Positions 1 through 5,585 of a stretch of 6,762 nt of DNA are shown one piece after another; the first letter of the stretch is position 1; each line of letters starts with the position of its first letter. Position numbers and translations under genes: made by a program. Below the pieces are notes generated by a model that was not told the origin of the DNA, searched no databases, and was given only the letters and a program-made list of their open reading frames with translations. Source of the stretch: Clostridiales bacterium UBA2658 (GTDB taxonomy: Bacteria; Bacillota; Clostridia; Oscillospirales; Oscillospiraceae). The DNA lies in NCBI GenBank assembly GCA_002359425.1, contig DEMY01000104.1, positions 1,650 through 8,411 on the forward strand, written 5' to 3'.

Positions 1-203
1 GGAAGGAAAACGAACGCTACCTGAAAAAAACGCAGCGCTTCCGCGACTGGACGCGTCTGCGGCGGGATATGTGGAAACAGCGCAAGGAATATAAATTCTT
101 CAAGTGCCCGTCTTGTAAGTCGGTCATGCGCGTGCCGAAGGGTAAGGGCAAGATTCGCATTGTCTGCCGCAAGTGCGGCACGGCGTTCGAGAAAAAGACA
201 TGA
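1..203 (+). CDS. Zinc-ribbon protein, C-terminal part (5' end outside window)
   Basis: This is the last 66 residues of an open frame that enters from the left edge (first full codon at base 3) and stops with TGA at 201-203. A basic, charged stretch of about 30 residues (KENERYLKKT..., with RFRDWTRLRRDMW) leads into a compact zinc ribbon: Cys35-Pro-Ser-Cys38, a 16-residue hairpin rich in Lys/Arg/Gly, then Cys55-Arg-Lys-Cys58, ending GTAFEKKT. The two CxxC knuckles are the expected four ligands for one Zn ion. The basic hairpin could contact nucleic acid or protein, but nothing seen here proves it. The N-terminal region is missing, so any membrane segment or catalytic domain cannot be judged. 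The stop lies 16 nt before the likely start of the next gene, which suggests co-transcription. Function is not recognised. Confidence 0.82.
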   Translation, partial: KENERYLKKTQRFRDWTRLRRDMWKQRKEYKFFKCPSCKSVMRVPKGKGKIRIVCRKCGTAFEKKT

Positions 204-219
204 TGGGTCCCACACCCCT

Positions 220-1056
220 TTGTTTGGCTATGTAATCGCCAATGCCGACGCCCTTACGGATGAGGAAAAGGCGCGGTATAAGTCCGTCTACTGCGGACTC
301 TGCCATGCGCTCGGCGAGCGGCACGGCACGCTTGGAAAGCTCACGCTCAACTACGACATGACCTTTCTCATTCTCCTTATGAACTCCATGTACGAGCCGG
401 AGGAGAACGCTTCCTGCGAGCGCTGCCTCGTGCACCCGATGCGCAGGCACGACTGCCGCCAGAGCGAATTTACGAACTATGCTGCCGATATGAACGTTGC
501 GCTCGCGTATCTGAACCAGCTCGACAACTGGAACGACGACAAAAATGTCTTCAGTCTTCTCGCCGCAAAGTCGCTCAGGAAAAAATACGACGCGGTCGCC
601 GAGCGCTGGCCCCGGCAGTGCAAGGCGATGGAGGACAGTATTTCGGCCCTTTCCGCGCTCGAGAAAGCAAACGAGCAGGATCCGGATGCCGGCGCGCAGC
701 TTTTCGGAACGCTCATGGGCGAGCTTTTCGTTCTCAAAGAGGGTTACTGGTCGGACACCATGCGTTCAATGGCGGAGAGTCTTGGCGAGTTCATCTACAT
801 TATGGACGCCTTCATAGACCTCCCGCGCGACATGAAAAAAGGCCGTTACAATCCGCTGGAAGCCCTGCGGCGGGACGGGCGCACGGACGCCTATTTTAAA
901 GACATCCTCACCATGCTCATTGGAAACTGCACGATGAAATTTGAAAGCCTCCCGCTGGTGAGCGATGTTTCCATTCTGCGCAACATCCTCTATTCGGGCG
1001 TCTGGACGCGCTGCGAGCTCCAACAGGCGAAAAACCGAAAGAAAAAAAGGAGATAA
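220..1056 (+). CDS. DUF5685-like helical protein of unknown function
   Basis: A 278-residue protein if started at TTG 220, giving MFGYVIANADALTDEEKARY. I chose this start because family members, as I recall them, begin MFGYV. The frame stays open up to TTG 160, but those 20 residues are a shadow of the zinc-ribbon gene, and no ATG occurs before residue 47. The ribosome site is poor (only GGG at 205-207). Visible motifs are Cys25-Gly-Leu-Cys28 just after a YKSVY helix, Cys66xxCys69 followed by HPMRRHDC (72-79), and YIMDAFIDLPRDMKKGRYNPL (193-213) with acidic residues Asp196, Asp200 and Asp204. The rest looks alpha-helical and ends in a basic tail (KNRKKKRR). The Cys/His cluster suggests metal binding. 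The spaced Asp residues loosely recall isoprenoid-synthase-type helices, but that is speculation. The stop codon sits 6 nt before the J-domain gene, so the two are almost certainly one transcript. The role of the family is unknown to me. Confidence 0.87.
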   Translation: MFGYVIANADALTDEEKARYKSVYCGLCHALGERHGTLGKLTLNYDMTFLILLMNSMYEPEENASCERCLVHPMRRHDCRQSEFTNYAADMNVALAYLNQLDNWNDDKNVFSLLAAKSLRKKYDAVAERWPRQCKAMEDSISALSALEKANEQDPDAGAQLFGTLMGELFVLKEGYWSDTMRSMAESLGEFIYIMDAFIDLPRDMKKGRYNPLEALRRDGRTDAYFKDILTMLIGNCTMKFESLPLVSDVSILRNILYSGVWTRCELQQAKNRKKKRR

Positions 1057-1062
1057 AGCTCC

Positions 1063-1704
1063 ATGGTTTCAGACCCGTACAAGGTCCTCGGCGTGTCGCC
1101 GAACGCAAGCGACGAGGAGATCAAAAAGGCCTATCGCGACCTTGCGAAAAAATACCACCCCGATCTGCACCCTGGCGATCAGGAATGCGAGCGGCGGATG
1201 AACGAAATAAACGCCGCCTACGATCAAATCAAGAGCGGTCAGATTGGCGGCAATACCGGCGCTTCCGGTAGCTATGGCTACGGGGGCTTCGGGGGCTTTG
1301 GCGGCTACGGGGGCTTCGGCGGCGCGGGCGCGCAGTCGGATGACGGCGAATCGACAGCCATGCGCGCCGCCATGAACTACATCATGACGGGCCACTTCCA
1401 CGAGGCGCTGAACGCCCTTTCCGGGGTCCCCGCAAGCGATCGAAACGGTCGCTGGTACTATCTCAGCGCCATGGCGAACGCAGGCATCGGAAACATTATT
1501 CAGGCCCGCGAACAGGCTGAAACCGCCTGCCGTATGGAGCCTGGAAACGCCGAATATCGAAGCTTTTTGAACGAGCTGCAGCGCGGCGGCAACTTTTACG
1601 CGAGCCGCGGCGGGCACTTCCCAAAGGTCTCCGTCGGCGAAAGCATCTGCCTGTGGCTGTGCGCAGCGAACCTCTTGTGCAGATTCTGTCCCTGTATGTA
1701 TTAA
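1063..1704 (+). CDS. J-domain protein with Gly-rich linker, TPR-like region and Cys-rich tail
   Basis: A 213-residue co-chaperone-like protein. Residues 3-60 are a J domain: [31 protein letters not shown], with the HPD motif at 32-34 that stimulates Hsp70 (DnaK) ATPase. Residues 61-90 are Gly/Phe/Tyr-rich. Residues 97-172 form helical, TPR-like hairpins ([51 protein letters not shown]). The tail has Cys196, Cys200, Cys206, Cys209 and Cys211. It is not canonical DnaJ: the CxxCxGxG zinc-finger repeats and the C-terminal substrate domains are absent. The ATG at 1063 is preceded by AGGAG (1048-1052) at a 10-nt spacing, and that site overlaps the end of the upstream gene, so translation is probably coupled. 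A strong terminator follows the stop by 2 nt. The J protein probably recruits DnaK to a specific client; the neighbouring Cys-rich proteins are candidates. The client is an inference; the J domain is certain. Confidence 0.94.
   Translation: MVSDPYKVLGVSPNASDEEIKKAYRDLAKKYHPDLHPGDQECERRMNEINAAYDQIKSGQIGGNTGASGSYGYGGFGGFGGYGGFGGAGAQSDDGESTAMRAAMNYIMTGHFHEALNALSGVPASDRNGRWYYLSAMANAGIGNIIQAREQAETACRMEPGNAEYRSFLNELQRGGNFYASRGGHFPKVSVGESICLWLCAANLLCRFCPCMY
1279..1323 (+). repeat. Five in-frame 9-bp repeats encoding [Tyr/Phe]-Gly-Gly
   Basis: Five tandem 9-bp units (TAC or TTC/TTT followed by two Gly codons) encode [15 protein letters not shown], residues 73-87 of the J-domain protein. The order of Tyr and Phe gives a higher 27-bp period. 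Such tracts gain and lose units by slippage in multiples of 9 bp, so linker length may vary between strains without frameshift. Confidence 0.85.
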
Positions 1705-1706
1705 AA

Positions 1707-1733
1707 AATCCCGGAGCATTCTGCTCCGGGATT
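1707..1733. terminator. Bidirectional intrinsic terminator between convergent genes
   Basis: A perfect 12-bp stem (AATCCCGGAGCA / TGCTCCGGGATT) with a 3-nt TTC loop starts 2 nt after the J-domain stop. On the + strand it is followed by a moderately T-rich CTTCTTG. On the - strand the stem runs into six T (complement of A at 1703-1708), which makes it a strong terminator for the small - strand gene that stops at 1772. It therefore serves both converging transcripts. Confidence 0.9.
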
Positions 1734-1771
1734 CTTCTTGATTCGGTGTCGGTCATATGCCGGCACAATTC

Positions 1772-2056
1772 CTAAAGGTTCCTTATATGTATTGACAATG
1801 CCCATGACTGCTTTAATTTTTTTCTATAATAGAAATAGCAAGATGCACCAAGTATCAGTTCTGCAAACGCTAAGAAATAAATATTTGTTGAATTTACATT
1901 TAAGTTGGCAATTTCAAAAGAATGGTTTGCTGGATGTGAAGTCGAATATATTTCAAAAATCTGCGGTAAAATATCCGAACAAATGATTGCAACACCTAAA
2001 GTCACATAGCCAAACAAAAATAATATCCCTGATAAAATCAATGAAATTTTGTGCAT
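1772..2056 (-). CDS. Small two-helix membrane protein, unknown
   Basis: A 94-residue ORF within AT-rich DNA. The start chosen is ATG at 2054-2056, because GGAG (2063-2066, - strand) lies 6 nt upstream. A GTG at 2068 would add four residues but would consume that ribosome site. There are two hydrophobic segments: residues 4-28 (ISLILSGILFLFGYVTLGVA...) and 58-77 (NIYFLAFAELILGASCYFYY). A polar loop of about 30 residues separates them (DILPQIFEIYSTSHPANHSFEIANLNVNS), and the end is basic (YRKKLKQSW...). The positive C-terminal flank suggests that both termini lie in the cytoplasm and the loop outside. The gene points at the 1707-1733 terminator, whose T tract on this strand fits it well. No family is recognised. 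Codon composition is far more AT-rich than that of the neighbours, consistent with foreign or lineage-specific origin. It could still be a chance ORF, but the ribosome site, two clean membrane segments and terminator argue for a real gene. Confidence 0.6.
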   Translation of the reverse strand: MHKISLILSGILFLFGYVTLGVAIICSDILPQIFEIYSTSHPANHSFEIANLNVNSTNIYFLAFAELILGASCYFYYRKKLKQSWALSIHIRNL

Positions 2057-2062
2057 AACATA

Positions 2063-2066
2063 CTCC
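2063..2066 (-). promoter_or_regulatory. Ribosome binding site of the small membrane-protein gene
   Basis: GGAG on the - strand, six nucleotides (TATGTT) before ATG 2056. It decides between the ATG start and the upstream in-frame GTG at 2068, which overlaps it. Confidence 0.6.
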
Positions 2067-2157
2067 ACTCTAATATATTTATAGACCTTTCCAACGCATG
2101 AAGGAGTGTCTTTAGACTTGGCATTTGTACTGTCTTCTATTATTAAATAAGCCTATG

Positions 2158-2186
2158 TTACAGACTTATTTTTTTCTATTACAGAC
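2158..2186. repeat. Direct repeat TTACAGAC, 21 bp apart
   Basis: TTACAGAC occurs at 2158-2165 and again at 2179-2186, a period of 21 bp, about two helical turns. That would place both copies on the same face of the DNA. The repeat lies about 100 bp upstream of the small membrane-protein start. A protein-binding role is possible, but an 8-bp repeat in AT-rich DNA may be chance. Confidence 0.35.
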
Positions 2187-2287
2187 AGACTGGAATTCCG
2201 TTTTTATATGAAGTACTTTTACCACAAACACTCACATAAATCTTTCAAATATTCAAGCGCAATTTCCCTTAATTTATCTTAGAAAAT

Positions 2288-2316
2288 TGACATGCAAAAT
2301 CATATAATATATGTCA
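2288..2316. repeat. Inverted repeat TGACAT / ATGTCA around an AT-rich core
   Basis: TGACAT (2288-2293) and ATGTCA (2311-2316) are perfect 6-bp arms separated by 17 bp that contain TATAAT. It could be an operator-like site or a weak hairpin. The arms are short, so confidence is low. Confidence 0.3.
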
Positions 2317-2387
2317 TAATTATAATTGTAATCCTAACACAACACAACATTAAATTTACATAAAATCAAGATGCCGTATAACAACTT

Positions 2388-2416
2388 ATTAAATAGTAAA
2401 GCTTTGCTTTCGTCAA
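2388..2416 (-). promoter_or_regulatory. Candidate sigma-A promoter inside the AT-rich island
   Basis: On the - strand TTGACG (2411-2416, 5 of 6 consensus), a 17-bp spacer, then TTTAAT (2388-2393, 5 of 6). The spacer contains a small inverted repeat, AAAGC-TTT-GCTTT (2398-2410). The promoter points toward the small membrane-protein gene and would give a leader of roughly 320-330 nt. AT-rich DNA yields such matches by chance, but spacing and both hexamers are good. Confidence 0.45.
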
Positions 2417-2499
2417 GGTTTATAAGTTACATCACCGTCTAAAGTAGGATAGCAACCATAGAAAACGACGCAAAATAATCCATCCATAAAAAATAAAAA

Positions 2500-2517
2500 G
2501 CCCGCCTTTCGGCGGGC
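2500..2517 (-). terminator. Intrinsic terminator of the proBA transcript
   Basis: A perfect 7-bp GC stem (GCCCGCC / GGCGGGC) with a 4-nt loop lies about 20 nt downstream of the proA stop. On the - strand it runs directly into TTTTTATTTTTT, the classic terminator layout. On the + strand it is followed by CTTGG only, so it acts mainly on the proBA transcript. Confidence 0.93.
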
Positions 2518-2536
2518 CTTGGCTTGTGAAAAGCGC

Positions 2537-3784
2537 TCAGCTTTTTTGTCCGTTTCCGTAAATGACGTATTTGCAGCTCGTAAGCTCCTTCAGGCCCATG
2601 GGACCGCGGGCATGAAGCTTTTGGGTGGAGATACCGATCTCCGCGCCGAGGCCGAACTCGCCGCCGTCCGTAAAGCGGGTAGAGGCATTAACATAGACCG
2701 CCGCCGCATCGACTTCGTGGAGGAACCGCCGGGACTTTGCGTAGTCGTTTGTAATGATGGCCTCCGAGTGGCCGGAGCCGTAACGCGCGATGTGATTCAT
2801 CGCCTCGTCAATGCCGGAGACGACCTTAACGGCTAAAATATAGTCGTCGTACTCCGTTCCCCAGTCGGTCTCCGTCGCCGGGATGGCTACGTCGCCGAGG
2901 ATTTTCAGGGCCTTTTCGTCGCAGCGAAGCGTAACATTGTATTTTTTCAGCCGCGCCAGAACAAGCGGAAGGAATTTTTCCGCGACAGGCTCCGCGACAA
3001 GCAGGGTTTCAATGGCGTTGCAGACCGACGGGCGGCTGCACTTGGCGTTTTCAACGATGTTCGCGGCCATTTCGAGATCTGCGTCACCATCAACATAGAC
3101 GTGGCAATTGCCTCGGCCGGTCTCGATAACCGGAACCGTCGCGTTTTGGACGACCGAGTCGATAAGGCCCGCGCCGCCGCGCGGAATGAGGACATCAACG
3201 TAGCCGCGCAGAGACATAAGCTCCTGTGCGCTCTCGCGGGAGGTATCATGAACCAGCGCCACGCAATCCGCTGGAAGTCCGGCTTTTTCAAGGGCTTCGC
3301 GCATGAGGTCGGTCAAAACCGTGTTGGACCGGATGGCCTCCTTGCCACCACGCAGGATGCAGGCGTTGCCGGACTTGAGGCACAGAACGGCCGCGTCCAC
3401 CGTCACATTCGGACGGGACTCAAAAATGATGCCAATGACGCCGAGCGGCACGCGCTTCTTGCCGATTGTCATGCCGGTCGGGCTATCGTTCATCGAAATG
3501 ACCTCACCCACCGGGTCCGGCAGGGCCTCGACGTCCGAAACGCCCTTCGCGATGCCGTCAATGCGTTCCTCGGTCAGAAGCAGACGGTCCTGAAACGCAG
3601 GCTTGAGACCGTTTTCCCGCGCCGCCTTCATATCCTCGGCGTTCGCCGCGAGAATACGGGCCTTGTTATCCAAAAGCGACGCGCAAATGGCGTTCAGAGC
3701 TTCGTTTTTCGTCTTCGTGTTCGCGATGGAGAGTTTTCGTTCCGCGGCTTTCGCAGCCGCGCCCATGGTTTCAAGCTCGGTCAT
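2537..3784 (-). CDS. proA: Glutamate-5-semialdehyde dehydrogenase (gamma-glutamyl phosphate reductase)
   Basis: A complete 415-residue ProA, close to the usual 415-420. It reduces gamma-glutamyl phosphate with NADPH to glutamate-5-semialdehyde, the second step of proline synthesis, in the cytoplasm. Family blocks appear in order: GVIGIIFESRPNVTVDA (115-131), the Gly-rich LIPRGGAGLI (199-208), ETGRGNCHVYVD (221-232), the active-site block SRPSVCNAIETLLV with catalytic Cys255, YGSGHSEAIIT (335-345), and GEFGLGAEIGISTQKLHARGPMGLKELT (375-402). Its ATG overlaps the proB TGA by 4 nt (ATGA). A GGGGAGGAAAGGAAA ribosome site lies just upstream within proB, so translation is coupled. A terminator follows closely. 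Most members have Gln before the RPSVCN block; here it is Ser, which is outside the catalytic residues. No frameshift or loss is seen. Confidence 0.98.
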   Translation of the reverse strand: MTELETMGAAAKAAERKLSIANTKTKNEALNAICASLLDNKARILAANAEDMKAARENGLKPAFQDRLLLTEERIDGIAKGVSDVEALPDPVGEVISMNDSPTGMTIGKKRVPLGVIGIIFESRPNVTVDAAVLCLKSGNACILRGGKEAIRSNTVLTDLMREALEKAGLPADCVALVHDTSRESAQELMSLRGYVDVLIPRGGAGLIDSVVQNATVPVIETGRGNCHVYVDGDADLEMAANIVENAKCSRPSVCNAIETLLVAEPVAEKFLPLVLARLKKYNVTLRCDEKALKILGDVAIPATETDWGTEYDDYILAVKVVSGIDEAMNHIARYGSGHSEAIITNDYAKSRRFLHEVDAAAVYVNASTRFTDGGEFGLGAEIGISTQKLHARGPMGLKELTSCKYVIYGNGQKS

Positions 3785-4602
3785 TTTCCTTTCCTCCCCG
3801 TGAAAAGCGTGCCCGCCGGTTCGCCCGCAATGATATCGTAGAGCGTTTCCGGCCTTTGGCCGTTTATTATGTACATGTCGATGCCGCGGCTTGTTGCAAG
3901 CTCGGCAGCCTGCAGTTTTGTGATCATGCCGCCGGTTCCCCGGTTCGTTCCGGCCCCGCCCGCGAGGGCAAGGATCTCGTCGTCAATAACACGCACCTCG
4001 CGGATGAGGCGCGGCTCCGGTGTGGCGTTCGGGTCGCCGTCATAAAGGCCGTCAATGTCCGAAAGAAGGACCAGCTTATCGGCCCCGCAGAGGATGGCGA
4101 CGATGGCGGAAAGTGTGTCGTTGTCGCCGAAAACCTTGTGCTCCTCACCCGTCGGCTGCTCGATCTCCGCATAGCTCACGGAGTCGTTTTCGTTCACAAT
4201 CGGGATGATGCCAAGACTCAGGAGCGAACGAAAGGTGCTGACTAAGTTCTGCTTGATCTCCGGATTTTCTACATCATCTCCTGTCAGGAGAATTTGGGCG
4301 ACAGTTTTGCCGTATTCAGAGAAAAATTTGTCGTAAAGGTGCATAAGCTCGCACTGACCGACGGCAGCGGCAGCCTGCTTCACGGAGAGCTCCGTCGGCC
4401 GCTCCTTCATTTGAAGCTTTCCCTGTCCCACGGCAATCGCGCCGGAGGAGACGAGGATGACGTCGTTTCCCATGTTCTGGATGTCGGAGAGCACCCGTGC
4501 GAGCGCGTCGAAGCTGCGGAAGTTGAGTGTTCCGCCTTCATGCGTCAGCGTGGAGGTGCCGACCTTTACTACAATCCTGTTTGATGCCGCGTCCAATCTC
4601 AT
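3781..4602 (-). CDS. proB: Glutamate 5-kinase, short form without PUA domain
   Basis: A 273-residue ProB that phosphorylates glutamate with ATP to gamma-glutamyl phosphate, the first and usually proline-inhibited step of proline synthesis. It has the amino-acid kinase fold: RIVVKVGTSTLT (9-20), ILVSSGAIAVGQ (49-60), IVNENDSV (135-142), the substrate block FGDNDTLSAIVA (158-169), LLSDIDGLYDGDP (179-191), and the nucleotide-binding GTGGMITKLQAA (222-233). The E. coli enzyme is about 367 residues because of a C-terminal PUA domain. Here the protein ends right after the kinase domain (TLFTGRKGK), a known short form in some Firmicutes, so it is not a truncation. The ATG at 4602 has AAAGGA (4606-4611) at a good distance. 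proA follows with a 4-nt overlap, so the unstable product can pass directly to ProA. A promoter lies upstream in the gap to rsmA. Confidence 0.98.
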   Translation of the reverse strand: MRLDAASNRIVVKVGTSTLTHEGGTLNFRSFDALARVLSDIQNMGNDVILVSSGAIAVGQGKLQMKERPTELSVKQAAAAVGQCELMHLYDKFFSEYGKTVAQILLTGDDVENPEIKQNLVSTFRSLLSLGIIPIVNENDSVSYAEIEQPTGEEHKVFGDNDTLSAIVAILCGADKLVLLSDIDGLYDGDPNATPEPRLIREVRVIDDEILALAGGAGTNRGTGGMITKLQAAELATSRGIDMYIINGQRPETLYDIIAGEPAGTLFTGRKGK

Positions 4603-4624
4603 CGGTCCTTTCGTGCTTTAGCTC

Positions 4625-4652
4625 AGTATACCATAGAATTATATGTTTGCAA
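4625..4652 (-). promoter_or_regulatory. Probable sigma-A promoter of proBA
   Basis: On the - strand TTGCAA (4647-4652, 4 of 6), a 16-bp spacer, and TATACT (4625-4630, 5 of 6). It lies wholly in the 68-nt gap between the rsmA stop and the proB start and implies a short leader of about 15-20 nt. That leader has no room for a T-box or other riboswitch. No terminator hairpin separates rsmA from proB, so read-through is also possible. Confidence 0.65.
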
Positions 4653-4670
4653 GGGTTTTATAAGAGTCGT

Positions 4671-5531
4671 TTATTCGGATATTTCCGAGAGTTTATTCGA
4701 TAGTTCAGCGAATTTTTGAATGTCAAGCATCTCGCCGCGCACGCGTTCGTCGAGGCCGTTCGCTCGGATGGCATCGGCAAGCTGCTCCTTTGTATAGCCG
4801 GAAAGGCCGGCAGAAAGCGCGTTTGCGAGCGTTTTGCGCCTTTGGTTAAAGGCCGCGCGGACGACGGAAAAGAAAAACTTTTCGCTTTTAACTTCTGCTG
4901 GCGGGGCCTTTCGGGCAGTCAGCTTTAGAACGCTCGACGTGACCTTCGGGCGCGGCATGAAGCACTCCGGCGAAACGTCAAACAAAATTTCCGGCTGCGC
5001 ATACCACTGCACATAGATCGAAAAAGCGCCGTAGTCAGCCGTTCCCGCCCTAGCGCAGATACGGAGCGCAACCTCGCGTTGGACCATGACCGTCATCGTC
5101 TCAAAGCAGCCCGCGTCCAGAAAGGCGGAGAGAAGCGGACTCGTAATATTATAAGGCAGATTTGCGCAGACGACGGGGCGCAGGCCGGGAAGCTTTTCGG
5201 CAACAAGGGCAGACAGGTCGAGCTTTAAAACATCCGCGAAGACGGCCTCCGCATTCGGGCAGTCTGCAAGCGTAATGTCCAAAACCGGCGCAAGCTTTTT
5301 GTCAAGCTCGACGGCAATGACCTTTCCCGCCTTTTTCGCAAGCTGTACGGTGAGACAGCCGACGCCGGGGCCAACCTCCAAAACGCCGGTTTGCCCGTCG
5401 AGTTCCGCTTCCGCCGCGATGCGCTCTGGCACCCACGGGGCGATCAGAAAATTCTGGCCCATCGACTTTGAAAAATGAAAGCCGTTCGGACCCAGAAGCT
5501 GCTTGATCTCGTTGATATCACAAAGATCCAT
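4671..5531 (-). CDS. rsmA: 16S rRNA (adenine1518-N6/adenine1519-N6)-dimethyltransferase
   Basis: A complete 286-residue RsmA/KsgA. It uses S-adenosylmethionine to dimethylate two adjacent adenines in the 3'-terminal hairpin of 16S rRNA during late 30S assembly; its loss typically gives kasugamycin resistance. Motifs: KSMGQNFLI (22-30), the SAM loop GVLEVGPGVGCLT (49-61), acidic VIAVELDKKL (71-80) whose Glu75 contacts SAM ribose, the catalytic motif IV Asn124-Leu-Pro-Tyr127 followed by NITSPLL, FMPRPKVTSSVL (191-202), and the C-terminal RNA-binding block AAFNQRRKTLANALS (226-240). The ATG at 5531 has AAAGGA about 6 nt upstream. The gene lies 54 nt after the pantothenate kinase stop on the same strand, so co-transcription is likely. 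Nothing is missing or unusual. Confidence 0.97.
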   Translation of the reverse strand: MDLCDINEIKQLLGPNGFHFSKSMGQNFLIAPWVPERIAAEAELDGQTGVLEVGPGVGCLTVQLAKKAGKVIAVELDKKLAPVLDITLADCPNAEAVFADVLKLDLSALVAEKLPGLRPVVCANLPYNITSPLLSAFLDAGCFETMTVMVQREVALRICARAGTADYGAFSIYVQWYAQPEILFDVSPECFMPRPKVTSSVLKLTARKAPPAEVKSEKFFFSVVRAAFNQRRKTLANALSAGLSGYTKEQLADAIRANGLDERVRGEMLDIQKFAELSNKLSEISE

Positions 5532-5567
5532 AAGGTTCCTTTCAGCTGGAGACTATGTAGTTTATTC

Positions 5568-5582
5568 GTGCAAATTTTGCAC
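5568..5582. repeat. Short inverted repeat between coaW and rsmA
   Basis: GTGCAAATTTTGCAC has 7-nt complementary arms around a single T, so a hairpin would have only about 5 paired bases. No T tract follows on the - strand, so it is not a terminator. It might be a weak operator; otherwise nothing stands out in this 54-nt gap. Confidence 0.3.
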
Positions 5583-5585
5583 CGA

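Larger units (their letters stand above)
2069..2490. other. AT-rich stretch without a recognisable gene
   Basis: About 420 bp very poor in G+C: in 2281-2340 I count 13 G/C of 60, against 38 of 60 in 841-900. No ORF with a convincing ribosome site was seen on either strand. The longest thing noticed by the proA terminator is a 24-codon - strand frame starting in its T tract, without a ribosome site. The stretch holds a candidate - strand promoter (2388-2416), a direct repeat (2158-2186) and an inverted repeat (2288-2316). It may be the long leader of the small membrane-protein gene, a decayed insertion, or host an unrecognised small RNA. Confidence 0.6.

Noticed and set aside
160..219. Upstream extension of the DUF5685-like gene (20 more residues from TTG 160)
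   Set aside because: The stretch overlaps the zinc-ribbon coding sequence in another frame, has no family resemblance, and would precede the MFGYV start.
1069..1719. 216-codon - strand open frame opposite the J-domain gene
   Set aside because: A shadow of the J-domain gene, with low-complexity Ala/Val composition, and it would start inside the terminator hairpin.
1792..1830. Perfect TTGACA (1792-1797) and TATAAT (1825-1830) on the + strand
   Set aside because: The spacer is 27 bp, far from the 16-18 bp that sigma-A needs, and no + strand gene follows.
1738..1986. 82-codon + strand open frame in the AT-rich island
   Set aside because: No ribosome site, no recognisable features, and it lies opposite the better-supported membrane-protein ORF.
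2415..2489. 24-codon - strand frame beginning MDGLFCVVFYGCY
   Set aside because: Its ATG sits in the T tract of the proA terminator and has no ribosome site.
3101..3841. 246-codon + strand open frame antisense to proA and the end of proB
   Set aside because: It lies opposite a fully conserved proA; long antisense frames are expected in GC-rich coding DNA, and the translation shows no domain.
4603..4670. Possible T-box or proline riboswitch upstream of proB
   Set aside because: The gap is 68 nt and contains a promoter close to the start, leaving no room for such a leader.
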